Assembly (NCBI RefSeq): GCF_003478995.1
Contig: NZ_QUGI01000005.1
Span: 6,966 to 70,965 of the forward strand
Direction of reading: 5' to 3'
DNA: 64,000 nt
Source: Pseudoflavonifractor sp. AF19-9AC
GTDB lineage: Bacteria > Bacillota > Clostridia > Oscillospirales > Oscillospiraceae
Below the pieces are notes generated by a model. The model had not been told where the DNA came from and searched no databases. It saw only the letters and a program-made list of their open reading frames with translations. The position numbers were made by a program, and so were the translations under genes. This document shows, one piece after another, positions 43,409-50,765 of this stretch. Numbering within the stretch: the stretch's first letter is position 1; every line of letters starts with the position of its first letter.

Positions 43409-44435
43409 ACCCAAGGCCCGGGCGGGTCTGGCCGCCCTTGTGGGGCGGCTCAGGCCGCCGGCCCTGGTGCAGACGGCGGTGAACGGCGCGGCGGCCCTGG
43501 AACTGTGCCGGGAGACGGACTTTGACCTTATCTTCACCGACATCAAAATGCCCGGCATGAGTGGGCTGGAGATGCTGGACAAGCTGGATTCCAGCTGCCG
43601 CCAGATCGTCATCGTCAGCGGCTACGCCGATTTTTCCTATGCCCAGCACGCCATCCAGCGGGGGGTGGCCGACTACCTGCTCAAGCCGGTGAGCCCCGCC
43701 AAAATCCGTCAGGCGCTGGAGCGGGCGGAGCAGAACCTCCGGGGAGTGAAGCGGAGCTGCCTGGTGCGCTACCTGCAGGAGTATCCCTTCCTGGAGGAGG
43801 AACACCGGCGCTGGCTGCGGCAGCGGCTGAACCTGGAGGGGGACGTGTTTGTGCTCTGGGGCAGAGGGCCTGCCTCCGGGGAGGACAGGGAGGCCTGGGA
43901 GAAGGAGGGAAGCGCCCTGGGGGAGGACGTCTACGCTTTCTCCTATGGAGAAAACGCCCTGCTGCTTTTGTGGGGCGCGGATGTGGAGGAAGAGGCGGTG
44001 AAGGCCTGGGGCAAGGCCCGCGGCCTTGGAGGGCAGCGGGTCACGCCGGAGCAGCTGCCCCAGGTGTACCAAAAGCAGATGCAGACGGAGACGCTGCCGC
44101 CCCGGGAGGACAGCGAGAGCGGCCGGGCGGTGCGGCTGGTGAAGCAGTTTGTCCGGGAGAACTATGTCTCGGAAATCAGCCTGAAATCCCTCTCGGAGAT
44201 CACCTATCTCCACCCCAACTACCTCTCCAAAATCTTCAAGCAGGAGACGGGGGAGAACATCAGCGACTACATTCTCCGCTTCCGCATTGAGAAGGCCAAG
44301 GAGCTGCTGCGGGACCCCAGCCTGAAAATTTACGAGGTGGCGGAGAAGGCCGGCTTCCACGCCTCCAAGTACTTCGCCTCGGTGTTCAAGGCCGAGGTGG
44401 GGGTGACCCCCTCGGAGTTTCGGGAGGGGCTGTGA
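43383..44435 (+). CDS. Response regulator, receiver plus AraC-type DNA-binding domain (YesN-like)
   Basis: A 350-residue protein whose ATG lies 26 bases inside the kinase gene. The receiver domain covers residues 1-120, with phospho-acceptor Asp53 (IFTDIKMPGMSG) and Lys101 (DYLLKPVSP). A middle region (about 125-245) carries no recognised domain. Two AraC helix-turn-helix motifs end the protein (LKSLSEITYLHPNYLSKIFK and IYEVAEKAGFHASKYFASVF). It is the partner of the NhaC-kinase fusion and probably controls the neighbouring NhaC and molybdoenzyme genes, though no operator is proven. Confidence 0.94.
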   Translation: MNILIVEDEPKARAGLAALVGRLRPPALVQTAVNGAAALELCRETDFDLIFTDIKMPGMSGLEMLDKLDSSCRQIVIVSGYADFSYAQHAIQRGVADYLLKPVSPAKIRQALERAEQNLRGVKRSCLVRYLQEYPFLEEEHRRWLRQRLNLEGDVFVLWGRGPASGEDREAWEKEGSALGEDVYAFSYGENALLLLWGADVEEEAVKAWGKARGLGGQRVTPEQLPQVYQKQMQTETLPPREDSESGRAVRLVKQFVRENYVSEISLKSLSEITYLHPNYLSKIFKQETGENISDYILRFRIEKAKELLRDPSLKIYEVAEKAGFHASKYFASVFKAEVGVTPSEFREGL

Positions 44436-44476
44436 CGGCGGAGAAAAGACCGGCAGAACGGGACCGGGAAATAAAG

Positions 44477-44516
44477 ACGCGCGGGACGGATGCGATGCCG
44501 TCCCGCGCGTTTTCTT
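44477..44516. terminator. Bidirectional terminator
   Basis: ACGCGCGGGACGG at 44477-44489 pairs exactly with CCGTCCCGCGCGT at 44498-44510, followed by TTTCTT on the plus strand and CTTTATTT on the minus strand. It separates the convergent regulator and VOC/dha operons. Confidence 0.9.
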
Positions 44517-44532
44517 GAAAATTATGCTTTTG

Positions 44533-44853
44533 TCAGTTGGCCTCGTACAGCTCCAGAATGGCGCCGTCCTTCCACACGAAGGCCAGGCGATCCTTTTCCC
44601 CGGCGGGCATGGGGCCGCAGATGACGCTGTCCGCGTCGGCGATGTACTTCTCCAGATTGTCCACCTTATAGGCCACATGGGGGTTGCGGTGGATCTCCTC
44701 GGGGAAGGGAGTGCCCTCCTCAAACTTCAGATACTCGATCTTGTAGTCGTAATCATCCACGTTGCTGACCCAGAACTTGGCCCCTTCGTTGTAGGTCATG
44801 TTGGGCTTGCGGTTGGTGATGGGGATTCCGATGTGCATATACTCCGCAGACAT
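44533..44853 (-). CDS. VOC (glyoxalase-fold) family protein
   Basis: A 106-residue protein. The start at 44853 is preferred, since AGGAGG lies 8 bases upstream; an earlier in-frame ATG at 44859 is only two bases after that site. The small beta-alpha-beta-beta-beta pattern with paired motifs EYMHIGIPI near the start and DGAILELYEAN at the end is typical of VOC metalloenzymes. HVAYKVDNLEKYI lies in the middle. It is the last gene after dhaL and dhaK, 64 bases from dhaK, so it may handle a triose-derived aldehyde such as methylglyoxal. That link is inferred from the operon only. Confidence 0.75.
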   Translation of the reverse strand: MSAEYMHIGIPITNRKPNMTYNEGAKFWVSNVDDYDYKIEYLKFEEGTPFPEEIHRNPHVAYKVDNLEKYIADADSVICGPMPAGEKDRLAFVWKDGAILELYEAN

Positions 44854-44917
44854 GGGCATTTCCTCCTTGTTTGTGGTGGGGAAGTGGGGCGTCCGCCCGG
44901 TACTTCCAGAGAATGAG

Positions 44918-45916
44918 TTACTCCTTGCTGTAAGCGGGGGTGTGGCAGGGGGTGTTCCACAGGTGGATGAACTCATCGTCCCACTTGGCGATGTTCATCT
45001 GGAAGCCGCCGGCCTCCTGCACGGTGAGGATCTCGCCCACCATGCTGGCCACGACCTCCACGCCCTTGGCCTTCAGGAACTCCACGGTGTCCTTGAAGAG
45101 CACCAGCATCTCCATCATGGTGGTGGCGCCGCAGCCGTTGATCATCACAAAGGCCCGGTCCCCTTCCTTCAGGGCCAGCTTGGCGCACAGGGCCTCGGCC
45201 ACGGTGGCAACGGTGTCCTTGGAGGACATCATGGGCACCCGGACGCCGCCGCCCTCGCCGTGCTGGCCGGCGCCGATCTCCATCATGTCGGTCTCGCCCA
45301 GGTCGCCGAAGGACATGCCGTTCTGGGGGTGGGTGGCGTCGGTGGACTTGACGGTGATGGAGGCCATGTTGTCCGCGTAGCGCTGGGCGATCTCGGCCAC
45401 CTCATCCAGGCTCTTGCCCTCCCGGGCGGCCGCGGCGGCGATGTGGTAGAGGGCCACGGCCCCGGCCAGACCGCGCTTGTTGTCCTCGCCGTTGGGGTCG
45501 TACTGGACTTCCTCGCCGGTGACCACCTGGCGGAAGTTGAGCCCGGCCTTCTGGGCCAGCTTCATGGCCTGCTTGCCGGCCAGCTGGTCGCCGGCATAGT
45601 TCAGGGTGAGCAGCAGCACGCCGTGGCCCTTGTCTGCCAGCTTCATGGCGTCAAAGACCAGCTTGGCGTTGGGGGCGGCGAAGATGTCGCCCACGGCCTG
45701 GACGTCCAGCATGCCCTTGCCCACAAAGCCGGCCTGGGCGGGCTCGTGGCCGGAGCCGCCGTAGGTCACGATGGTCACCCGGTCGGCATCGGCCAGGTCC
45801 TTGCTGATGACCAGGTGGCCGTCCACGTCCAGAATGTCGGGGTAGGCCAGACCCAGACCCACCAGCTCCTCATCGGTAATGGTCTCAGGGGCGTTGATAA
45901 ACTTCTTCATTTTCAT
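44918..45916 (-). CDS. dhaK: Dihydroxyacetone kinase, subunit DhaK
   Basis: A 332-residue protein; GGAGG is 8 bases before ATG 45916. It carries the DhaK substrate pocket: YGGSGHEPAQAGFVGKGMLD near the N-terminus and His219 in IGAGQHGEGG, the His that forms a hemiaminal with dihydroxyacetone. It binds dihydroxyacetone for phosphorylation to DHAP by the DhaL subunit encoded just upstream. Bacterial DhaK-DhaL systems usually take phosphate from a PTS protein DhaM, which is not seen in this window. Confidence 0.96.
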   Translation of the reverse strand: MKMKKFINAPETITDEELVGLGLAYPDILDVDGHLVISKDLADADRVTIVTYGGSGHEPAQAGFVGKGMLDVQAVGDIFAAPNAKLVFDAMKLADKGHGVLLLTLNYAGDQLAGKQAMKLAQKAGLNFRQVVTGEEVQYDPNGEDNKRGLAGAVALYHIAAAAAREGKSLDEVAEIAQRYADNMASITVKSTDATHPQNGMSFGDLGETDMMEIGAGQHGEGGGVRVPMMSSKDTVATVAEALCAKLALKEGDRAFVMINGCGATTMMEMLVLFKDTVEFLKAKGVEVVASMVGEILTVQEAGGFQMNIAKWDDEFIHLWNTPCHTPAYSKE

Positions 45917-45955
45917 GAGATGTACCTCCCGGTTTTAAGTTCAGAATGAATGACG

Positions 45956-46564
45956 TTACACTTGGGCCAGACCCTGGAAGAAAAAGGCCATGGAGGCGGC
46001 CCCGGCGTCGGGGGTGCCGATGGTCTGATCCTTGTAGCTCTTGGCGCGGCCGAATTTGGCCACATACTGTTTGCTGGCCTCCATGCCCGCCTGGGCGGCC
46101 TGGGCGGCGGCGGCAAACAGCTCTGCCTCGCTGTCCCCCTGGTAGGCGGCAATGGCTTCGCTGGCAGGGATGAGGGCGTCCATCATGGTTTTGTCCCCCA
46201 CCTTGGCTCCGGACATATCGTTGAGCGCCTCCAGGGCCTGGGCAAACATGGCCTTCAGCCCGGCCACATCCACCTCGTCCCCGGCGGGGGCGGCCTCCTG
46301 CAGCCCGTCCAGCCAGGTGTTCCACAGGGGAACGGCGCTGCCGCCGTTGAGCACCATCACGGACATAGCGGCGTCATCCAGCATGGCCTGGATGCCATCC
46401 TGGGACTCCTCCACCGCCTGAGCAATGGCTCCGGCAATTTTGGTCATGGTGAGTCCGTGGTCTGCGTCGCCGAATTTGGAGTCAATTTCGGTGAGCACCG
46501 GCTCGGCCTCGATCACCTGTGCGCAGGCGCGGTTCAGGCGCGCGGCAAGCTCTGCTTTCTTCAT
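45956..46564 (-). CDS. dhaL: Dihydroxyacetone kinase, ADP-binding subunit DhaL
   Basis: A 202-residue protein; AGGAG precedes ATG 46564 by about 7 bases. The ADP/Mg site is visible as EIDSKFGDADHGLTM (the Asp triad), then NGGSAVPLWNTWLDG and KVGDKTMMDALIPA. The C-terminal lid ends TIGTPDAGAASMAFFFQGL. It is the first gene of the dhaL-dhaK-VOC operon, with its own promoter and operator upstream. It acts in the cytoplasm with DhaK. Confidence 0.95.
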   Translation of the reverse strand: MKKAELAARLNRACAQVIEAEPVLTEIDSKFGDADHGLTMTKIAGAIAQAVEESQDGIQAMLDDAAMSVMVLNGGSAVPLWNTWLDGLQEAAPAGDEVDVAGLKAMFAQALEALNDMSGAKVGDKTMMDALIPASEAIAAYQGDSEAELFAAAAQAAQAGMEASKQYVAKFGRAKSYKDQTIGTPDAGAASMAFFFQGLAQV

Positions 46565-46630
46565 TGCGGCACTCCTTCTTTCTGCTTTGATGGGATTCCG
46601 GCAAGCGGGAAGGTTTGCCGCTGCCGGGAA

Positions 46631-46644
46631 GTTACGTTTGTTCA
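46631..46644. promoter_or_regulatory. Degenerate SorC-type operator at the dhaL transcript start
   Basis: GTTACGTTTGTTCA matches 10 of 14 positions of the palindrome GTTACATTTGTAAC seen in front of the regulator gene. It overlaps the predicted dhaL transcription start (about 46641), the same relative position as the site at 47742-47755. Confidence 0.55.
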
Positions 46645-46647
46645 ATT

Positions 46648-46676
46648 ATTTTATCTTACCGACCCGAGGAAGTCAA
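46648..46676 (-). promoter_or_regulatory. Promoter of the dhaL-dhaK-VOC operon
   Basis: On the minus strand, TTGACT (46676-46671) and TAAAAT (46653-46648) are 17 bases apart. The leader to ATG 46564 is about 77 bases. Confidence 0.8.
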
Positions 46677-46732
46677 CGAACGGGGATATATTCTATAAAG
46701 CGCCTAAAATAAATATAAAAAACTGTGCAAAA

Positions 46733-46780
46733 CAGCAAAGAACCCCGCGTTCCGAAGGGGCGGTTTCGGAATGCGGGGTT
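46733..46780 (-). terminator. Rho-independent terminator of the SorC-family regulator gene
   Basis: The arms 46741-46756 and 46765-46780 pair with one mismatch (AACCCCGCGTTCCGAA and its complement). A TTCTTTG tail follows on the minus strand. Confidence 0.85.
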
Positions 46781-46791
46781 ACATATGTAAC
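46778..46791. promoter_or_regulatory. Perfect SorC-type palindrome upstream of dhaL
   Basis: GTTACATATGTAAC is a perfect 14-bp palindrome with the same half-sites (GTTACA, two bases, TGTAAC) as the site at 47742-47755. It lies about 100 bases upstream of the dhaL promoter, so it could support looping or remote regulation with the site at 46631-46644. Confidence 0.7.
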
Positions 46792-46795
46792 GAGA

Positions 46796-47725
46796 TTAGA
46801 GGGGGAGGTCCCGGACCAGCTGGCTGCGGGCCACCAGGTGGGTAAAGATGCCGGAGTTCAGCGCCCCCCGCAGGGCCCGGGCGCTGGTGTTGGCGGAGCA
46901 GACGCCGATGACGTTGGGGCAGCGCTTCAGGGTGTCCAGGGGGATCTGGATGGCAAAGTCCTGGTCCGACTGGATGACCTCCCCCTCCTCGTTGAAGTAG
47001 TAGATGAGCAGGCGGCCGCAGGTGTGGGCCTGCTGGAGCAGATCGCCGTACCGCACCAGGGAGGCAAAGTCAGGGCTGGAGGGGTAATTGCCGATGTTCA
47101 CCAGGGCGGTGTCCATCCGCTCCCACTGGGTCTGGATCTGGCGGTAAATCTCCGTGGAGCACAGCAGCTGCTTTTCCTCCAGTCCCTCGGGGAGGGCGGG
47201 GAGGTAGATGAAGTGGGGGGTGGCCCCCAGCTGCTGGGCGATGAGGCGGACGTTCTCGTTGGACTGGTAGTTCCGGGCGGGGATGCTGGCGTTGCCCACC
47301 AGGGGGCAGATGTGGGTGACGGTGCTGTCCAGCTGAGGGTGCTTTTCCAGCCAGGTCACCAGCTGGCCGATGAGGTAGCCCCAGCCGATGCCCAGGTGCC
47401 GGGCCCGCAGCTGCCCCAGCAGCTGCACGGCTCCCTGGGAGAGCAGCTGGTTGGTGGTGTCGTCGTCTCCGCCGTCCTCCACCAGCACGCCGTCCCGGAT
47501 GGAGCTGGACCGGCGAAGCCGCTCCAGCAGGGCGGGGGCGTCGTCCTCCGGCGGCCCCACGCGGATCTGGACCACCCCCAGCTCCCGGGCCTCCCGGAGC
47601 ATCCGGCTCACCAGAGGGCGGGATACCCCCAGCTCCCGGGCGATGTCGCTCTGCTTCCAGTCCTCCAGATAGTAGCGCTGGGCCACATGGGCCAGCTTCT
47701 GTAATTTTTCCCGGCTGTAGTTCAT
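46796..47725 (-). CDS. SorC/DeoR-type sugar-binding transcriptional regulator
   Basis: A 309-residue protein; AGGAGG is about 6 bases before ATG 47725. It has an N-terminal helix-turn-helix (LEDWKQSDIARELGVSRPLV, then SRMLREARELG) and a SorC sugar-phosphate-binding domain (LGIGWGYLIGQLVTWLE, HICPLVGNASIPARNYQSNE, LVNIGNYPSSPDF). Proteins of this family sense phosphorylated trioses, hexoses or pentitols. Palindromes GTTACA-N2-TGTAAC at its own promoter and in front of dhaL make it the probable regulator of dihydroxyacetone metabolism and of itself. Confidence 0.93.
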   Translation of the reverse strand: MNYSREKLQKLAHVAQRYYLEDWKQSDIARELGVSRPLVSRMLREARELGVVQIRVGPPEDDAPALLERLRRSSSIRDGVLVEDGGDDDTTNQLLSQGAVQLLGQLRARHLGIGWGYLIGQLVTWLEKHPQLDSTVTHICPLVGNASIPARNYQSNENVRLIAQQLGATPHFIYLPALPEGLEEKQLLCSTEIYRQIQTQWERMDTALVNIGNYPSSPDFASLVRYGDLLQQAHTCGRLLIYYFNEEGEVIQSDQDFAIQIPLDTLKRCPNVIGVCSANTSARALRGALNSGIFTHLVARSQLVRDLPL

Positions 47726-47741
47726 GGCAGCCTCCTGTAAG

Positions 47742-47755
47742 GTTACATTTGTAAC
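47742..47755. promoter_or_regulatory. Perfect SorC-type palindrome at the regulator's own transcript start
   Basis: GTTACATTTGTAAC, with half-sites GTTACA and TGTAAC, covers the expected start site (about 47752) of the regulator transcript, placing it for autorepression. Confidence 0.78.
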
Positions 47756-47758
47756 TCC

Positions 47759-47787
47759 ATCATAGTATATTGTCGGCACAAAAGCAA
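47759..47787 (-). promoter_or_regulatory. Promoter of the SorC-family regulator gene
   Basis: On the minus strand, TTGCTT (47787-47782) and TATGAT (47764-47759) are 17 bases apart. The divergent gap 47726-48083 holds this, the operator at 47742-47755 and the MoxR promoter, and no gene. Confidence 0.72.
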
Positions 47788-47986
47788 CGGCTGGAGGAGA
47801 AATTCCGTTCCACCTGGAAACCATACAGAAAAGAAGGGCTGGGCAGCGGGACAACTGGGGTGTGGGGAGCATAGGGAACTGGGACAGGACGCCTTGCTTT
47901 GTCAGGTAGTTTGGCAGAAAACAGGTTGGCTGCCGGCAGATGAGGACCTTCCTGCGCAGAGAGAAGGGGAATCCCATTGACAAGAT

Positions 47987-48015
47987 TTTCTGGGGACGAT
48001 ACAATTGAATTGATG
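47987..48015 (+). promoter_or_regulatory. Promoter of the MoxR-VWA gene pair
   Basis: TTGACA at 47987-47992 and TACAAT at 48010-48015 are 17 bases apart, about 70 bases before ATG 48084. Confidence 0.82.
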
Positions 48016-48083
48016 CCAACAGGGGCCCAGAAGGCGCTGTTGAGGCGGAAGGATCGGGCCTCTGCCCGAGGAAAGGCAACACT

Positions 48084-48938
48084 ATGAGAGAAGATCTGAA
48101 GATTCGACTGGAACAGTTTAAGGAGCGCTACTCCGCGGACGCGGCGGTACAGGGCCGCATTGGAAAGCCGCCGGTGGAATTCATTGGCCGGGAAATTTTT
48201 GAGCTGGCCGTGGCGGCGCTGCTGCAGGGAGAGAACCTTCTGCTGTGCGGCGGAAAGGCCACCGGAAAAAATATTTTGTCGGACAACCTGGCCTGGTTGT
48301 TTGCCCGACCCATCTACAATGTGTCCTTCCACGTGAATACGGACAGCAGCACCCTCATCGGCACCGACACCTTTGTGGATGGGGAGGTGCGCCTGCGCCA
48401 TGGACCCATTTCCCAGGCGGCTCTGTACGGCGGCTTCTGCATTCTGGACGAGATCAACATGGCCAAGAATGACGCAGTGGCCGTGCTGCACTCGGTGCTG
48501 GACTACCGCCGGCTTATTGATGTGCCGGGCTATGAGTGTATCCCCATGCATCCGGCCACCCGCTTCATTGCCACCATGAACTACGGCTACGCGGGCACCC
48601 GGGAGCTCAACGAGGCCCTGGTCTCCCGCTTTACGGTCATCCGCATGCCCACCCTGGAGGAGGGACAGATGCACCAGCTGCTGCGGGCGGATGTGCCCGG
48701 AGCCTCGGAGGAGAACATTGACCGGTGCATCGGGCTGTTCCTAGACCTCAATGAGAAGGCCATCAACGGCGAGGTGTCCACCCACCCGGTGGACATGCGC
48801 GGCATGATTGCCGCCCTGCGCATGATGACCGACGGCATGAACCCCAAGGACGCCATCACCATCAACATTACCAACAAGTGCTTTGACGAGTATGAGTATC
48901 AGCTGGTTCAGGATGTTGTCATGACGCGCTTCGGCTGA
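48084..48938 (+). CDS. MoxR-type AAA+ ATPase
   Basis: A 284-residue protein. Residues 20-260 form a MoxR/AAA_5 ATPase: Walker A as GGKATGKN (Lys-Asn instead of Lys-Ser/Thr), Walker B as CILDEINMAK, sensor-1 region FIATMNYGYAG, and the arginine-finger area ALVSRFTVIRMP. MoxR ATPases act as chaperones that insert cofactors or activate partner complexes, almost always with a VWA-domain protein. The VWA gene starts 14 bases downstream. The target enzyme is not identified; the Mo-enzyme encoded at 36010-38073 is one distant candidate. Confidence 0.93.
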   Translation: MREDLKIRLEQFKERYSADAAVQGRIGKPPVEFIGREIFELAVAALLQGENLLLCGGKATGKNILSDNLAWLFARPIYNVSFHVNTDSSTLIGTDTFVDGEVRLRHGPISQAALYGGFCILDEINMAKNDAVAVLHSVLDYRRLIDVPGYECIPMHPATRFIATMNYGYAGTRELNEALVSRFTVIRMPTLEEGQMHQLLRADVPGASEENIDRCIGLFLDLNEKAINGEVSTHPVDMRGMIAALRMMTDGMNPKDAITINITNKCFDEYEYQLVQDVVMTRFG

Positions 48939-48952
48939 GACGGGAGAACACA

Positions 48953-50701
48953 GTGAGTATTGACAGAGAGGAAAGCTTGTTTCTGACGGTTTCCGAAAAC
49001 CATACGAAACGGAACTATCCGGAATATATCCTCCGCATGAGCCAACCTTATGAAGAGGTGGGCGGAATGATTGCGGCCTACGAGGGGGTAATTCTGGGGG
49101 GCGCGGACAAGCTGTTCGGGCTGGACGAGCTGAATTTGTGGCTCCGGAGGCACCGCTATGCGGCCTACGACATGCATGTGCTGCTCCCCATTGCCCACCT
49201 GTGTCTGGAGTATGCGGTGCGCCGCCGGCTGACGTCCGACCGTCCGGGCATCCCGGCCATGGCGGAGCAGGTGGCCCGGGAGCTGCTGCAGGAAGACCCT
49301 CTGAGCCTGCGCTACTCCTCCCGGGGCTGGCTGAACATCTACTGGCTGACGGAGCAGTTCCCCCAGGCCGCCAACGCGGAGAGCCGCCGCATCCTGCGTA
49401 ATTTCACCGGCTTTGAGTCGGTGCTGGAGCTGTTTGTACAGCTGGCGGAGGGGTGTGAGCACTGTCCGGACGCCCGGTCCCTGGTGGACCAGGCGGTGCT
49501 GCTCTATAAGAAGGTCTTCACCCGCTACTTTGCCCCCGACCACAGCCGGGACGAGCTGTCCCAGTTTGAGGTCTCCGACGACGACCTGTGGGAAGGGAAG
49601 TATGAGGCCCCCGAGGAGGAGGCCGCCCCGCCGGAGGAGGAAGACCAGGAGCTCACCTATGAGCGGGCCAAGCAGCTGACCACCGACCCCATTGAGCTGT
49701 CCGAGGAGGCCCTGGCGGCGGTCCCGGAGTATCTGGAGAAAAACTTCGGCCCCAGCTTCCAGACGGAAAAGGCCCTGCAGGAGATTGAGAACGCGGTGTG
49801 CGTGGGCATCCACGAGGGGCGCAGGCTGCTCTTTACTGACGGCCTGCCGGAGAGCGCCTACGAGGAGACCACTGACCGGGCCGGGTCCCTGCGCGCCTCC
49901 CGGGAGGCCAACCAGCGCATGCTGGAGGAGCACCGGGATTCGGCCATGCAGAGCATCCGCAGCATCGAGCAGGCCTTCCGCAACGCGCTGAACCTGAAAA
50001 GCGAGCCGGAAATCTATTCCTCCCACCGGGGCGTGCTGGTGAACAGCACCCTCTGGAAGGTGGGGCGCATTGAGGAGCCCCGGCTGTTCCACAAAATTTT
50101 CCGCCAGGACAACTCCACCGTGGTAGTGGAGCTGCTCATCGACGCCAGCGGCTCCCAGAAGAGCCGCCAGTCCATGGTGGCCCTGCAGAGCTATCTCTTC
50201 AGCTCCGCCCTCAGCCGCATCCAGATCCCCCACCGGGTGATGAGCTACTGCACCTACGGGGACCACACCGTGCTGCGGCGCTTCCGGGACTACGACGATA
50301 AGCCGGAGGCGGATGAGAAGATTCTGGAGTACCGGGCCACCTCCAACAACCGGGACGGACTGGCCCTGGCCGCCGCAGGCGTGGACCTGCTGAAGCGGCG
50401 GGAGGACCATAAGATCGTCATTGTTTTCAGCGACGGCCTGCCCAACGACATGGTCAGCGGCCGGGTGCGGAAAAATAAGCCCGAGCGCTATATCGGCGAC
50501 GCGGCCATCCGGGACACCTGCTTCCAGGTGCGGAGGCTGCGCCGGGAAGGGGTGCACATCATCGGCATCTTCCTGGGGGAGGACGGCGAGCTGGACAACG
50601 AGCGGATGATCTACGGCTCCTCCTTCCTGCGCATCCGCCGGGCGGAGGATTTCGGCGGCACCGCGGGCAAGCGGCTGAGCGAAACGCTGCTGCTGCTGTG
50701 A
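48953..50701 (+). CDS. VWA-domain protein, MoxR partner (CobT/NorD-like)
   Basis: A 582-residue cytoplasmic protein starting at GTG 48953 after GGGAGA. Residues 1-370 are helical with an acidic patch near 220-235 (PEEEAAPPEEEDQE). The C-terminal VWA domain spans about residues 390-580 and has a MIDAS metal site (DASGSQKSRQS, then a Thr in YRATSNNRDGL and VFSDGLPND). The layout resembles CobT or NorD proteins that pair with MoxR-type ATPases for metal insertion or enzyme activation. The two genes form an operon closed by a terminator. Confidence 0.9.
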   Translation: MSIDREESLFLTVSENHTKRNYPEYILRMSQPYEEVGGMIAAYEGVILGGADKLFGLDELNLWLRRHRYAAYDMHVLLPIAHLCLEYAVRRRLTSDRPGIPAMAEQVARELLQEDPLSLRYSSRGWLNIYWLTEQFPQAANAESRRILRNFTGFESVLELFVQLAEGCEHCPDARSLVDQAVLLYKKVFTRYFAPDHSRDELSQFEVSDDDLWEGKYEAPEEEAAPPEEEDQELTYERAKQLTTDPIELSEEALAAVPEYLEKNFGPSFQTEKALQEIENAVCVGIHEGRRLLFTDGLPESAYEETTDRAGSLRASREANQRMLEEHRDSAMQSIRSIEQAFRNALNLKSEPEIYSSHRGVLVNSTLWKVGRIEEPRLFHKIFRQDNSTVVVELLIDASGSQKSRQSMVALQSYLFSSALSRIQIPHRVMSYCTYGDHTVLRRFRDYDDKPEADEKILEYRATSNNRDGLALAAAGVDLLKRREDHKIVIVFSDGLPNDMVSGRVRKNKPERYIGDAAIRDTCFQVRRLRREGVHIIGIFLGEDGELDNERMIYGSSFLRIRRAEDFGGTAGKRLSETLLLL

Positions 50702-50724
50702 GCCTTTGGCCAAAACATGAATGG

Positions 50725-50765
50725 AAAAAAGAGAACCACCGGAAACCCGGCGGTTCTCTTTTTTA
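50725..50765. terminator. Bidirectional terminator between VWA gene and EAL gene
   Basis: The arm AAAAAAGAGAACC at 50725-50737 pairs with GGTTCTCTTTTTT at 50752-50764, with a CCGG/CCGG inner stem. A and T runs at the outer ends serve both strands, and the right arm reaches into the EAL stop codon. Confidence 0.88.

Noticed and set aside
40553..43612. A very long open frame on the minus strand opposite the NhaC-kinase gene
   Set aside because: It is a codon-complement shadow typical of GC-rich genes; the translation is His/Gln/Gly-rich with no domain and lies opposite a gene with full conserved motifs.
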